From Ursus arctos (taxonomy: Eukaryota > Chordata > Mammalia > Carnivora > Ursidae): a stretch of DNA of 64,000 nucleotides. Position 1 is the stretch's first letter. Each line of letters opens with the position of its first letter. The translations under genes and the position numbers were made by a program. The stretch spans positions 7,574,199 through 7,638,198 of the forward strand of contig NW_026623078.1 in assembly GCF_023065955.2 (NCBI RefSeq), written 5' to 3'. Under the pieces are notes generated by a model, which did not search any database, was not told where the DNA came from, and saw only the letters and a list, made by a program, of their open reading frames with translations. Positions 47,071-59,846 of the stretch are shown piece after piece.

Positions 47071-48147
47071 CCTTTCCAGCTGTCTTTTAGCAACTGTCTT
47101 TTCTCTTTCACATTCTTGTATTAGAGTATTATAATATGTATCAGGATGACCTGTTAACTATGACCCAAGAATACTTTTTTTGTTACATGGTGCTATGAAT
47201 CAGCCTGTTGTTACATTTATTAATTTGTATCTTGTCATTTTTTTAAAACAAGGATTATATTAAATAATCATCTTTACAACTCATTTAATCAGTCAGAAAG
47301 CCAAGCATATATAAAAGTTGACAAGTTGTATTACTTAGGGAAGTCAGTAATACTCTGGCTTAAGCCCAAAAAAGAATTTAATAGTGCTTATAATTGAAAG
47401 CCAGAGGGAGGAGATTTTATGCTTCAGGCATATTGGTCTGAAAAGGTTGTCAGGTCTTTTCCAGGTGGTAACTCACAGGTTCAAATCCAATAAAAAGAAT
47501 GTTTTCTTTTCCAGTCTTTTACCAGAAATTCTGAAGTGATTTTCATTGATCTACTGAGACATGTATCCCTCCTTGAACTAATCAGTGTTGAGGTAGAATA
47601 TAATAAATAGCACGATATTAGCCCTATGATTAACTTGTGATCTTTTTCTTTTAAGACTTACTTAATAAAAATTAACAAGTACCATTTGTGGTTTAATAAT
47701 ATGTTATCTCATTTTAATAATCTTTCCTGTTCTATTTATATTTTGGTGCTCTTTCATGTTCTCCTATTTATAAATACTTACATATATATACTTAACCTCT
47801 CAAATATGAATGTCCTTGACTTGGAGTGATCACTTTCTCCCATAATCTATTCACCTCCACCTCTAAGTAGTTCTGTTTAACTTTGTGTCATTTTGAATTT
47901 AGTTTGGGGTTCTATGCATTAAAAATTTCTTTTGTTCTACTTGAACCAGAAAAATATGGCTTTGCCACCTACGTTCTCAAACTTACTCTTCGTTCCTGTT
48001 CTGCTTTTGCCTTCCTTCCTTTGAAGTAATCATATAAGAGAATAGTAAGCTTGGATTTCTTTTTGAGTGGATATAAATATTTAAGTAGGTTTCAATGAGG
48101 CAACTTTTATTTCTTAGTGATATAGATCGGCTTTGTATTGAGAAGTT
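47071..48147. other. Intronic, nothing recognised
   Basis: Unassigned AT-rich intron. Confidence 0.5.
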
Positions 48148-48286
48148 GGGATGGGGTCATGGGCTTCCTAGTCAGCGGGGAGGCTGCTTCTCCCTCTCCC
48201 TCTGCTGCTTTTCCTGCTCATTCTCTCTCTATCACTCTCTTTCAAATAAATAAATAAAATAAAATGAATTAAAAAAAAAGAAAAAA
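48148..48286 (+). mobile_element. 5'-truncated SINEC
   Basis: Opens inside the SINE (GTTGGGATGGGGTCATGGGC, AGTCAGCGGGGAGGCTGCTT), with CT tract and AAATAAATAAATAAAATAAA tail. The tRNA-like head is missing. Confidence 0.82.
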
Positions 48287-48289
48287 GTT

Positions 48290-49018
48290 GTAGATCGAAT
48301 GAATGTATGGTATAGATGAGTAAGCCCAGGTTTGAGGTTATCTCTGTAGTCCATGTTCTTATTCACTAATCTATGTGGACCTTCATTAGATGATCTGTTT
48401 GGGCTGGAGAAAGTTAGGATTTAGGAAGGCAAGTGATTAAGGAACCAGCAAAATTAGAAATATTGATACAATGTGATTTTGTTTGGGGAAAATGTCGTCT
48501 TTCAGTGTGAAGGTCCATATCACATTCTTGAGAGAGCACTATTTTAAGGAGCTTAGGACATAAATTTGAAGGTTCTGAATCATGAATCTTGTGTAGGATA
48601 CCCTGAAATCTTATGATTTTGATAGGGAGGTGGCAGATTGTCTTCTTAATTATTCATGTTAATATATACTAGAAGTCATTCTACGTTGTTGTCCAGGCTT
48701 CTCATTACAGTGAATTGACCAAATTGTCAAGCACAGAGTAGAATGAGTATCTTCTGGAAGTTGGAATAGAAAAATACCAAGTCAAACAAGTGTGACTGTG
48801 TGCCTGGAATGAAGGGGGGAAAATAAGACCTTTATTTGGCTCATAAACACCAAATAGCTTATTTGGAATGTCCCGTATAATTTGGGGATAGAGGGTATAT
48901 AAATTATACCATGAATAAAAGACAAAGGCAAAATGAAACAAAAACACAGAGCCAAAAATGAATCCATTACTTTGGTATATGAATGTGCCTATCTCCAATG
49001 GAGTTTACTTTCTTTTGT
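48290..49018. other. Intronic, nothing recognised
   Basis: Unassigned intron. The minus-strand frame at 48705-48998 has no recognisable product. Confidence 0.45.
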
Positions 49019-49112
49019 TTTGTAAGTAGATTCCATGCACAACCTGAGGCTCAACCTGACAACCCTGAGGTCAAGAATCATGTGCTCTACCGACTGAGTC
49101 AGCCAGGTGCCC
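49019..49112 (-). mobile_element. Short SINEC variant
   Basis: TTTGTAAGTAGATTCCATGC, CCCTGAGGTCAAGAATCATG and CTACCGACTGAGTCAGCCAG: reverse short-type carnivore SINE. Confidence 0.82.
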
Positions 49113-50194
49113 TTCCAACAGGTTTTTCTTTTACAAGTCCGAACATTTTTTAGATGTGGATTTTATTTTTCATTTCTTTCTTTTAGATGAATTTCTTATT
49201 TTTCAGGTCTATTACATCCTCTTCTTGGTGTCCTGTAATACATTGTGCCATTTTTCTCATTCCTTTTGATATAATTTATTATAAACATGTATTAGGAAGA
49301 AAATTTCACTAATTTGTTTACTTTGTGACCTGGCAGAAAAAGCTTTTTCTTTCAGTTTACAAATTTATGTTTTCTTATTTCTACATATTTATAGTAACTG
49401 AGTAAATAAAAGAAAAACTTACAAATATTAAATAGAGGTAGCTTCCTCTACCCCCAATCCCAAGGGTGAAAATTTAGTAAATAGCTGAGGTTTAATGATG
49501 GATTTATTAAAATATCTATGTTACTAATCTAAATGCTCTGAGCCTCTTAATTTCCCTATCATAAGTGAGTGTAACAGTAGTATCTCAACTATTGAGCTTG
49601 TGCTAACAATAAATTTGATACTTCATGGAAGCCACACAGCTGCAGGACAGAGTCAGCACTCAGTAGATGGTGAAAATAGAGACACTGAATTATTCTGAGG
49701 TCATTTTCATACCAGATCTAATAGTTCAGAAGCAGCCAAAACCAGCTTCTCCTCTTCCTTAGGGTTTGGATGTAACTTTGGGTTTACAAGTATTGAAGTC
49801 AGAGTTCCATTTTGTTTCTCACACATGGAAGTGGATTGTTCATCTTAGGTCAGTTTCGACTGAACAGGTGAATACATCGGGCTTGGCTTTCCCTTCTACT
49901 AATGGGTTTACCGGAAATCTAGAAATTAGTAGTAATTTTATGAACCACATTTTGGTTTTTGGTTAGATATTAAGTATAGCATATCTCACTCCGTCTATCT
50001 TTATTTCCTTCATACATGAGAAGAATGGTTTACAAAATTAATATGTAGATTGTAATTATTTACTTGAGGCCTTTCTTCTTACATTTGTTCCAATTTGAAG
50101 AGTATTATCTAATTAACCCATAGTGAGGAAGGATGTGAACTTCCTTATTGATTTGAAATGTTTGAGTGATTGTCTCCAACACATTTTTCTGCCC
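49113..50194. other. Intronic, nothing recognised
   Basis: Unassigned AT-rich intron. Confidence 0.5.
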
Positions 50195-50950
50195 TTTTTG
50201 AAAACATTTTATTTTCAGATAGCTATAGATTGACATGTAACTCATGCAGTTGTAAGAAACGATAATGATTTTCTGTACCCTCCACCTGCTTTCCCCCAAC
50301 AATGACATCTTTCCTAACCAAAGTACGATAGCACAGCCAGAATATGAATCCAGGATACAATTCACTGACCTTATTCAAATTTTACCAGTTTTACATATAC
50401 TTGTGGGTTTGTGTGTATGTGTGTGTGTTTTTATGTAATTTTATCATGTATAGATTCAGCTGCCCACCACCACAGCACCACAGTCTGGATACAGAATCGT
50501 CCATCACCACAAGAATCCTTCATGCTACCCTTTTACAGCTACAGCCAGCTCTTTTCTACCCTCCTCTCTAACACCTCACAACCAGTAATCTGCTCACCAC
50601 ATTTCCATAGTTTTGTCATTTCAAAAATGTTGTTATCAATGGAATAATATGGTGTGTAACCTTTCAGGATTGGCTTTTTTCACTCAGCATAATTCCCTCA
50701 AGATTTATCCAAGTTTGTATGTATATCAATAGTTAACTTCCTTTTACTGGTGAGTAGTAGTCCATGATGTGGATGTACCAGTTTGTTTAACAGTGAGCAT
50801 GCTGAGGGACAGTTTGATCATTTCCAAATTTGAGCTATTACAAATAAAGGTGTTATGAACATTAGTGTACAAGTGCTTGAGTGAACATAGGTTTTCCTTT
50901 TTCTGGTATAAATGATCAGGGCAGCAATTACCAGGTGTTATAGTAAGTGC
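50195..50950 (-). mobile_element. Old L1 3'-region fragment
   Basis: TTCACTCAGCATAATTCCCT, AGATTTATCCAAGTTTGTAT and GGTGAGTAGTAGTCCATGAT are the reverse of the old L1 late ORF2/3' UTR. Strongly diverged. Confidence 0.75.
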
Positions 50951-51412
50951 ATGTCCAGACGTTGTATGTTAATATCAAATATTTCAGTGAATATTTCTAA
51001 CATAACATAAAAATTTCTTTAACACCTTTGCTTTGTGGATTTTAATTTTTCTTTTCTTCCCTCATGTATAGCTTACTTTTCTGAGCTATTTTATAACTCC
51101 CACTTATACCATTTAATAATTAGTTTTGTTTTCCCTGTTTGTACCTTTGAGTACATTTCAATATAAAAGACATATCTCAAGGTTCTTCAAACTTGAATGA
51201 ATTTTAAATGTGTGCCTATTTCCTTAGCTATTGTTTTTTGTTGTTGTTTTGTTTTTTGTGATTATTAAGGAGGGACTGAGGTTGGCTGTTTAAAGAGCAG
51301 AGAGAGGTATGTGTGCTGCACATGAATGCTAGTGTAGATGGGGGTGTGAGTTGACAGGCAGAGAAGAGGGGGCCAGAGACCTGACCACTCAGGGCCTGGA
51401 GGCCATGATTGG
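50951..51412. other. Intronic, nothing recognised
   Basis: Unassigned intron between two old L1 pieces. Confidence 0.45.
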
Positions 51413-51685
51413 GTTTTCTTAAAATTTGTTGAAGTGTAGTTGACATATGTTATATTAGTTTCAAGTGTACAACATAATGATTTGGCAATTCTGTGCATTA
51501 CTCAGTGCTCACTGTAAGTGTAGTTGCCATCTGTCACCATACAATGTTATTACATTATATTGTTAACTATACTAACTATATCCCCTGTGCTGTACTTTTC
51601 ATCTCCATGACTTACTTATCTTATAATTGGACATTTATCCTTCTTAGTCCCCTCTATTTTGTCCACTCCAACCACTGGCCCACCT
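51413..51685 (-). mobile_element. Old L1 3' UTR fragment
   Basis: GTTGAAGTGTAGTTGACATA, GTTTCAAGTGTACAACATAA and TTATCTTATAATTGGACATT match old L1 3' UTR in reverse. Confidence 0.75.
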
Positions 51686-51864
51686 TCCAGAGTGATGCCT
51701 TAGAAATACGCATTTTGAAATGTGGCTGTGGAATAGGGAATGAATGATTATAGAGGCAAAAATATTTCCTAGATTTCTCTTCAGGAGCTATTCAATTTTT
51801 CTTCTTCCTTTTTGAGAGGAAACAGTTTTCCAATACTGCTTTGTGATGGCCAGTTTTTATTACG

Positions 51865-51985
51865 TGATATCCAAAGCATTTCACGTATTTGTTAACCCAT
51901 TTAATCCTCACGATAACCCTTCCAGTTAGGTCTTCTGATACTATTTAAAGATGAAGAGAATGCGAACAGGCACAGCCCTGTGTGT
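51865..51985 (+). repeat. MIR fragment
   Basis: CATTTAATCCTCACGATAAC followed by CTTCCAGTTAGGTCTTCTGA and AAAGATGAAGAGAATGCG fits a MIR core. Confidence 0.55.
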
Positions 51986-53889
51986 CTGGCCAGCAGGTAG
52001 CAGAGGCAGATTTGCATCAAACTGTCAGTGGCCTGTGATCATAGCCCATCTTGTTCTAGGTAGATTGTTGGGAGGCAGATCCAGGCCAGCACTGAGAATA
52101 TATGCCTGTGTCATGACTGAGTTCTGGAGACATGAGTATAGCAAAGTCTGTGCCCTGGTTCCATTGTCCAACCTGTGTTTTAGTAAGAGCATGACAGATA
52201 TTTTCACAATATGTTTGATATTTAAGTTTTTAAAACCAGAAATAGTTAAGTATATTCTTAGATGGACAAAACCTGTGAACTCCTTGTCTTGCTTAGGAAG
52301 AGAGTAAGGGGAAAAAAAGGAAAGTGAAACCAAAAAAAAAAAAAAAAAGATGTTCTTAAGATAAATTATTTTTCACTATGAGATTTTTGTTCTGAAAAGT
52401 TCACTCTATATTTGAAAAAGATTATTGGGGAGTGGGGAGAAACAAGTAAAATCAGTGAAGTGCAGTAGCATTTACTGGTGTCCAAAGCAGAATTCTCTCT
52501 GAATTTTCTTTTTCCTCAACTTGGGTCTATCAGATATGTTGAGAGTGGTCACTGAGCATGTGTGTGTGAGTTCTCACTTTGGAACACCTGTTTGATATGC
52601 CTGAGAAGGCAAAAATAATGTAGGTTTTCTGTGCATGTGTATGTGTTTCAAACGTAATAAATAGGTTGTCTTGAGCTTAGATTAGTATTACAAAAGCAAA
52701 GAATGAACTTAGTTATTCATATTGATATTTGTATTTAATAGCTTTTGTATTAGGATTTTTATATTTTTTTGTGTTTTGCCACTGGGTCATGGTGAGTTGA
52801 AATTTTGAAGTGTAGGCCACAAAATATTATAACTTGTATAATGCCATTCTCCCACATTGCTCAACAGCATCTTCATACTGCCACCAGGGAAACCTTGCTT
52901 TCCACTTAACACCACTAGCCAGCCCCTCAGGACCTCTCCCCAGTTAGTTGGTATAATGCCCGTGCTGGTTCACCTAGACAAGGTACTGAGGCTCCTTAAA
53001 ATTCACAGAGTTATTCAACTGCCAGACTCTTTTAGATAACCATGCACTATGAGTGTATCTGCTTAAAGTAAATATGTTCAGATTTCAGGAGTTCTTATTT
53101 TCTCTTTTCTCTTATTATTTTAATTTCCTAGTCTCTGCATTGAGAATAATGATTTCCTTAACTTTCCCACCATGATTTTTACAAAATTATATTCACTGCT
53201 TATTGTTTTTCTTATGTCACATTTTATTACACATGTCCCCTTCAATGGTTTTGTTGGTTTTTTTTTTATGGGGTTTTTGTTTTTATTTGTTGCTCTCTTC
53301 TCTTCCAGAGAAGAGTCTCTGAATTTAGGGGAAAAAATCTGCCATTTGTTATTTTTTCTTGGATTTCTGAATACCAGACTTGAAAGTTTTTTAGAAATGA
53401 TGCAAATAGGTGAGACTAGAGTTCAGACTGATGCAGATAATATAAGTGATGGCTCCCACTGAATGCTTCTTCCTGCCAGGTATTGAGTGAGGCAGTGCTT
53501 ACACACTTCTTCATGTCACCAGTCATCTCCAGAACCCTTGAGAGCTGCACTATGCCTTCCAGATCATGAAAGTACCCAGAATGTTCTGTTGTTAGTCCGT
53601 AGAATCAGAAATTATTTGTTAAATGAAGAAAGCTGATTTGGGAATGGGAGACAGGGCCACTACTTTTTAAAATCCTGTTTTCCCTGCCTGTTGTTGAACA
53701 ATATGGGGTGGGGTTTTTTTGTTTGTTTGTTTTGGGGAGCTTTTTTGGATGTTTAGGTCACTTCAGTTAGCTAATTGAAAACATTGATTCTCCTTTAAGT
53801 TGTATTGTAAAAGGTAAACAACTAAGTAATACTTAGTGTCTTTTTTTATAAAATTGTCCTGTACATCATTTATGCAGATGAAATTTTTT
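51986..53889. other. Intronic, nothing recognised
   Basis: Unassigned intron. An (A)n tract lies at about 52331-52348. The open frames 51951-52307 and 53172-53462 show no recognisable protein. Confidence 0.45.
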
Positions 53890-53904
53890 TGTGCCTGTAT
53901 TTCT

Positions 53905-54120
53905 ACGTTTCTTTTCTTTTTTTTTGTTTTTTAAGATTTTATTTATTTATTTGACAGAGAGAGAAAGCACAAGTAGGGGGAGCTGCAGGCAGAGGGAGAA
54001 GGAGAAGCAGGCTCCTTGTAGAACAGGGAGCCCAATGTAGGGCTCAATCCCAGGTCCCTGGGATCATAACCTGAGCTGAAGGCAGACGCTTAATCAACAA
54101 CTGAGCAACCCAGGTGCCCC
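53905..54120 (-). mobile_element. SINEC
   Basis: Reverse SINE with AAGATTTTATTTATTTATTT, GAGGGAGAAGGAGAAGCAGG-type purine tract and CAACTGAGCAACCCAGGTGC. Target-site duplication TGTGCCTGTATTTCT (53890-53904) / TGTGCCTATATTTCT (54121-54135). Confidence 0.96.
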
Positions 54121-54135
54121 TGTGCCTATATTTCT

Positions 54136-54611
54136 GTTTTTGTTTTAGTTGTATGAAATACATGTTCTTTTTCCATACTCCTGCTTTGCTGATGCTTAGA
54201 ATCTCATGGTGGAGATGAATGGTTGCAGGAGAGGATCACAGATAAGGAGCTAGACAGGTAATTGTTTATATTAATTCAACAAGTCCTTATTGAGGGACTA
54301 CTGTGCACCATGAATAAGCAAGATCTGGTCACTGCACTTATAGAACTTCAGTTTTAGTGGTTAGATGATAAGCAAAGAAAGAATATAGGTGCAGGTTGGC
54401 ATAGTAAAGAATTTCTTAGAGGGTGAGGGTGGGCACTACACTAGACAGGCCATGGAAGACAGCTTCAGAGTTACAGTGGGTACCTGCAGCCTCTGTGTTC
54501 TAGGACAGATTGTCAAAGGAAGATGGCTAACTAATTATGAGATATTGGAGGCTTTGTTCTTTATTAATTTTTGCCAGAAATATTATATTTTGTTTAACTG
54601 AGATTTTGAAG
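54136..54611. other. Intronic, partly old repeat-like
   Basis: About 54270-54385 (AATTCAACAAGTCCTTATTG, GAGGGACTACTGTGCACCAT) resembles an old L2/MIR-type repeat. The rest is unassigned. Confidence 0.4.
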
Positions 54612-54925
54612 GCCCAATTTTTTCCTGTTTCTATCTTTTCCCCAGTTTCATTGAGAAAAGCAATGTATCAGTTTAAGGTGTACAGCATAAATATTTGCCA
54701 TACAAATATCATAAAACGATTCCACAGTAAGTTCAGTTAACATGTATCTTCTTATATAGATATAAAAAAATAGAAAGAAAAACTATTCTTTTCTTATGAT
54801 GAGAACTATTAGGATTTACTGTTTTAGCGTTAGATGTAGTCACTTTTGTAGGTTACATCCCTAGTACTTATATATCTTAAAACTGGAAGTTTATGCCTTT
54901 TGATAATCTTCATCCAATTCCCCTT

Positions 54926-54956
<31 letters not shown>

Positions 54957-55190
54957 CACACGCACACGCATGTGTGTGCTTGCTCCCCTCCACCTCTGGT
55001 AACGACAAATCTGATTTCTTTCTCTGTGAATTTCGGTATTTTTTTGTTTTTTGTTTTTTAATTTTTTTTAGATTCCACATATTAGTGAGATCATACAATA
55101 TTTTTCTTTGACTTATTTCACATAGTATAATGCCCTCAGGGTCCATCCATGTTGTCACAAATGGCAGGATATTTCCTTTTTATAGCTGAA

Positions 55191-55203
55191 TAGTATTCCA
55201 TTC

Positions 55204-55236
<33 letters not shown>

Positions 55237-55510
55237 TATATGTATGTATATCCATTGTGTGTGTGCGTGTATGCATGTATCCATTGTACACATGCGTGTA
55301 TACATATGCGTGTATCCATTAGTATTCCATTCATATATATATATATGTATGTATATCCATTGTGTGTGTGCGTGTATGCATGTATCCATTGTACACATGC
55401 GTGTATACACATGCGTGTATCTATTAGTATTCCATTCATATATATATATGTATGTATATCCATTGTGTGTGTGCATGTATGCATGCATAGATATACATAT
55501 ACACATACCA
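55191..55510. repeat. Minisatellite (~105-129 bp unit, ~2.8 copies)
   Basis: Unit starts TAGTATTCCATTCATATATA at 55191, 55320 and 55425. Each has TATCCATTGTGTGTGTGCGT-like and ATGTATCCATTGTACACATG blocks, except that the last is partial. Unit 1 is longer because of an extra (CA)n. Long open frames on both strands here are artefacts of the repeat. Confidence 0.93.
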
Positions 55511-55687
55511 CATTTTCTTCATCCATTCTTCTATTGATGGACACAGGTAGTTTCCATATCTCCACTATTGTAAATAATTCTGGTATGAACATGGGGGTGC
55601 AGATATCTTTTCAAGTTAATGTTTTCACTTTCTTTGAATAAATACCCAGAAGTAGAATTGCTGGATCATATGGTATTTCTATTTTTA

Positions 55688-55870
55688 ATTTTTTTTTAAA
55701 GATTTTATTTATTTATTGGAGAGAGAGAGAGCAAGTTGGGGGCAGAGGGAGAGGGAGAAGCAGACTCCCTGCTGAGCAGGGAGCTCAAGGAGGGGCTCGA
55801 TCCCAGGACCCTGAGATCATGACCTGAGCCGAAGGCATACCCTTAACCAACTGAGGCACCTAGCCACCCC
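55688..55870 (-). mobile_element. SINEC inside old L1
   Basis: Reverse SINE with AAAGATTTTATTTATTTATT, CTGCTGAGCAGGGAGCTCAA and CCAACTGAGGCACCTAGCCA. Flanks TCTATTTTTAATTTTTTTT and TCTATTTTCAATTTTTTTG are its target-site duplication. Confidence 0.94.
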
Positions 55871-56108
55871 TCTATTTTCAATTTTTTTGAGGAACCTCTG
55901 TACTGTTTTCCACAGTGGTTATACCAATTTATATCCCCACTAACAGTGCACAAGGCTTTCCTTTTCTCCACATCCTTGCCAGCATTTGTTATTTTTCTTT
56001 TTGATGCTAGCCATTCGAACAGGTGCGAGGTGGTATCTCACTGTGGTTTTGATTTTCATTTCCCTAGTGATTAGTGATGTTGTACATCTTTTCATGTGCC
56101 TGTTGGCC

Positions 56109-56955
56109 TGAATAGCCCATATTTGAAGTGTTTTTCCTTTTGTGCAAAATCATTATAATTGAAGGATTTCTTTACATTAGTATTGAGGCCCAATAAGAAG
56201 CAGTTTACTTAGTATATATTATATTCAGGCAGTGAAATATAATAGTACAATTTAAACCTTTGGAAAATCCAGGATGCAACAGAATTTTTATTTAAATGCC
56301 CTTTTACCATGTGAATATTTCCTTTGCTTAAATTAAATTTTGTGTTGAAACATAACACAAAGAAAAAAGACCAGGAAACATAGACGTGCAGCTTAACTTG
56401 TACATATAAAGTAAATACCACTACAACCACCATTACTCTTATTATTCAAGCTTTTATTAAGCAACATAAATGCTTCCACCACTGACACAGCTGTCTGACC
56501 CTGTTATAACATTATAATTAATTTTTTCTGGCTCCTTATTTAAAATAGTAAACTTTATTCTTTAGGAGGAAACAAAACAGTATTTTGCACTTGAAGATGT
56601 TTTAATAATGCCTATAAAATTTTACTTATTGAAGTGCTTTTTGGAAAATCAGAAGAAACACCAAAACCAGAAGGAATAAAGTATATTACTCCTTAGGAAT
56701 TGTAGAGAGAATGACTACAGTGAATTACTCCTTGAAGAATATTTTATTTATACAATTTCAAGAGAAATTGAAAGAATCCATATACTATTCCTTGTGCTGA
56801 TGATTAACTATAATAAAATACTCAGGATAGTGTTGTGGAACAACTCTAACTAATGGTTTTAGGCTTTCTTCACATTGTATAACAGTTTGGTAGTATTAGT
56901 AAATATTATAAAATACATTGTAGAAAACCATTAACAAAGGTTATCATTGGCAAAG
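56109..56955. other. Intronic, nothing recognised
   Basis: Unassigned AT-rich intron. Confidence 0.5.
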
Positions 56956-57147
56956 GTGTTGAGGAGTGACTGGGTGGCTCAGTGAGTTAAGTGTCTGCCT
57001 TCGGCTCAGGTCCCGGGATCAAGTCCCTTGTCTGGTCAGGGAGCCTGCTTCTCCCTCTCCCTCTGCTGCTGCCTCTGCTTGCGTGCGTGCTCTCTCTCTC
57101 TCTCTCTCAAATAAGTAAATAAATAAAATCTAAAAAAATAAAAATAA
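56956..57147 (+). mobile_element. SINEC
   Basis: GTGACTGGGTGGCTCAGTGA start, (CT)n and AAGTAAATAAATAAAATCTA tail. Flanks GCAAAGGTGTTG and GCAAAAGTTGTTG are consistent with a diverged target-site duplication. Confidence 0.92.
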
Positions 57148-59665
57148 AGCAAAAGTTGTTGGGACAGGATTTCTTCTATAATAGAAAAAAATTTATCAAA
57201 ATCAAGCATACTGCTTTTATAATTAAAGAAGAAGGGAGAAAAATGTGAAGTAGCAAATAGCACCCTGGATTTTACTTATGAACTACTAAAACGTGCACCA
57301 TTGTATCAGCAGGTGAATAGCTCAATAATGAGCCTGGTTTTTCCAGTGAGGCAGGTTTTCAAAAGGCAGAGTATAAGGTGTTGTTTGTCCTTGATCATGA
57401 TCAGCTATGAACAAGCTCAGAGGCTTGGTTTTGTAATCTCTAACACTACAATTTCCCATTAGGCACTCCTCCTGGGGCTCTCCTTGTTACCGGCACAAAC
57501 CTTACACAGGCATTTCTCTGCTCCTGATGCAAAGGATGGCTGAGATTGGAAGAACACTGGCCCTGAGGTTACCCACTGCCCCCAGAGTCCCTCTGGCCAA
57601 GCCCAGGAGTAGTGGCTGCAGGACCTGAGAAGTAGGGTACCATTGACCTTGTTGAGAACAGGCAGCCAGAAATATGGCCCCTGCCTCTTTCTCATTGCTT
57701 TCAAGGGGCCCCTCTGAGGCTGGGGAACCCCTGAAAATGGGGTCATTTTTCAGACTCACTGAAGAGAGGAAGAAGGAATGTCAGGGCCAGCATTTTCTAT
57801 ACAGAAACAGTGGTGTGAGCAGGAAGAAGAGTCAAGAATCCCATGTGGATATATGTGTGTCTAAAAGACCTACCTAATTTCTTTGCTGCAATATTTTCTC
57901 ATAATTAAAGAATAATTTGGGGTAGAAAGTGTTAGGCTGATTATTTCTACCAAAGCAAGTTGATTGGCAAATTGAGAGCCATTTATTTAGATGAAAAATA
58001 ATTGTACTTACTAGTACATATGATTTCATCTAAGTCTCCTGTAGCTGTGTTTTTAAAGTTAGGAAAGAGAGTTGTGGTGAGCTGTTCATTTAATTTGTCT
58101 GATTTTGGGCAATATTTTGTGCCTTTTAAATATTTTGTTTCTGTAGAAACATAGGGGATTTGGGGCATAATAGGACAAGTTTATAAAACAATGTATGTTT
58201 ATTTAGTTTTACAGAATGAGAATGACATGGATTGAAGAAGCGTTGTTAGTTTTGTCATCCAGAGTCTTTAAAAAGTCATTAAAATTTTTTTTTCTTAAAC
58301 TCTCTAATCTACCTTATTTACCACCCTAGTTTCAATTGAAGGGACACTGCTATGACCTACTCAGTGTGGGTCAATTCCAATTTGGCTGGAGAGGTTTGCT
58401 GTAGTTCCTTTTCTTTACTTCCCCTTTCCTTTGGGGTCAAGGGAGCTCTGTCTGGATTATCTTCAGCTTCCCTGTAGCCAGTAAAACCAGATGGCCAATT
58501 AGATGTCTAAGCTTTATTTTTTCTTTTCTACCCCTACCTGCATTTTTCTATAGCCATGGTATTTAATATGGCTCTTAGCCATCATATGCAAGAATTCACA
58601 TGAGTACTCTAGGCTGAGGTAGTCAAGTCAGGAAACAAGCTATGGTATTAGTTTGTCCATCGTTTCAGATTTCATGTCCTAAATAACTATAATTTCCAAT
58701 GATCATTTTAAGTATAAATTAACAGAGGAGTAAAGAGTTTATATTTGACTTTCATAACTTTATTAAAAATAAATGATGGGATCTGAGAAATGGGGGAAGG
58801 AATGCTTAATACCAAACTCAGCTCTCTGGCTGATGTATCTGTCATACCTTAGCTGCTTCTGCCACATCCATTTTTACCTTCATTTCTTAGAAATAAATTA
58901 TTTCTTGTGAATTTTTCTGTGTAAAAAATCTATAAAATGTGGTTTGGTGACACAGCAGAATTCAATGATACTTTCAGTTTCCCTGTAGGTTTTCTTAATC
59001 TATGCTGGCTCCATTTCTTTTTATATGAAAAGAAAAATAGTAGTTTACAGTTTTAAGATTGTTTTCTCATAGGCCTGTGGTTTAAAGAATCTTTATTTCT
59101 GTTTTCTCTTGTAAATGATCCAAAAATAAGATTGCACAGTTAGCCCATTCTGAATGAATTATGTAGTAGGTAAAACATGTTTCCTGTTGAATCCCATATG
59201 TGGTTCAATAAATAAAAATTCTTTCACAGTGTTCATTTGGGACCTTGTCAATGATGAATGTTATCTACATCTTAAAAACCCAAATTTCAGCCTTTAGGAA
59301 AGTATTGATAGTGGCAGGGCAGCATTTTTTTTTTTTTTTTTTTGGCTTTCTTGAACAATTGTCATTTTTACCCTCTAGCCTAGTTCAGTATCACACTGTG
59401 AAATCTGTGTGTGTCGTCTTAACCTTTCCACCAATCTAGTTTTCCATATTTCTTCAGCTCATTTTTATTTTCAGAGGAGTTATAGGTTTTCCACTTGGGA
59501 TCCTGTTGCTTGGAGAAGACTGAAAGTACAAGCCCAGGCTTGTCTTTTCCTCATCTTCCAGTAGAGATTGGCAAGGAAGAGTGCCAGGTAGCACTGCTCT
59601 GGTAGCTAGTGTGAATCTTACTGAAAGAAGGTGCTCTAAGAATGGGCGCCTGCTTATCACACAGT
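57148..59665. other. Intronic, with a GC-richer patch
   Basis: The patch at about 57440-57860 is richer in GC than its surroundings and has open frames on both strands (57459-57759 minus, 57674-57877 plus) without recognisable products. A (T)21-type run lies near 59323-59343. No exon is supported. Confidence 0.45.
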
Positions 59666-59680
59666 CCTACCTATCTTTCT

Positions 59681-59831
59681 TTTTTTTTTTTTTTTTTGTT
59701 TTTAATGTTTTTTTTTATTATATTATGTTAGTCACCATACAGTACATCCCTGGTTTCCGATGTAAAGTTCGATGATTCATTAGTTGCGTATAACACCCAG
59801 TGCACCATGCAATACGTGCCCTCCTTACTAC
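59681..59831 (-). mobile_element. Very young 5'-truncated L1 stub
   Basis: A 17-base poly(T) start is followed by the carnivore L1 3' UTR (TTAGTCACCATACAGTACAT, GATGATTCATTAGTTGCGTA), cut after about 150 bp. Perfect 15-bp target-site duplication CCTACCTATCTTTCT at 59666-59680 and 59832-59846. Several CpGs are still intact. Confidence 0.96.
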
Positions 59832-59846
59832 CCTACCTATCTTTCT

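Larger units (their letters stand above)
54612..56108 (-). mobile_element. Old L1 3' fragment with internal minisatellite and SINE
   Basis: Reverse L1 3' UTR and late ORF2: AGTTTAAGGTGTACAGCATA, TTAGATTCCACATATTAGTG, GGGTCCATCCATGTTGTCAC, GAACAGGTGCGAGGTGGTAT. Contains a (CA)n at 54924-54968, a tandem expansion at 55191-55510 and a SINE at 55688. Confidence 0.88.

Noticed and set aside
48705..48998. 97-codon minus-strand frame with hydrophobic content
   Set aside because: No recognisable family, no promoter or splice context; hydrophobicity follows from AT-rich codons.
55191..55510. CRISPR-like repeat array
   Set aside because: Long direct tandem units without unique spacers, in a mammalian L1.
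55155..55641. Overlapping open frames of 97-145 codons on both strands
   Set aside because: They are produced by the TG/CA and TATA minisatellite, with low-complexity products.
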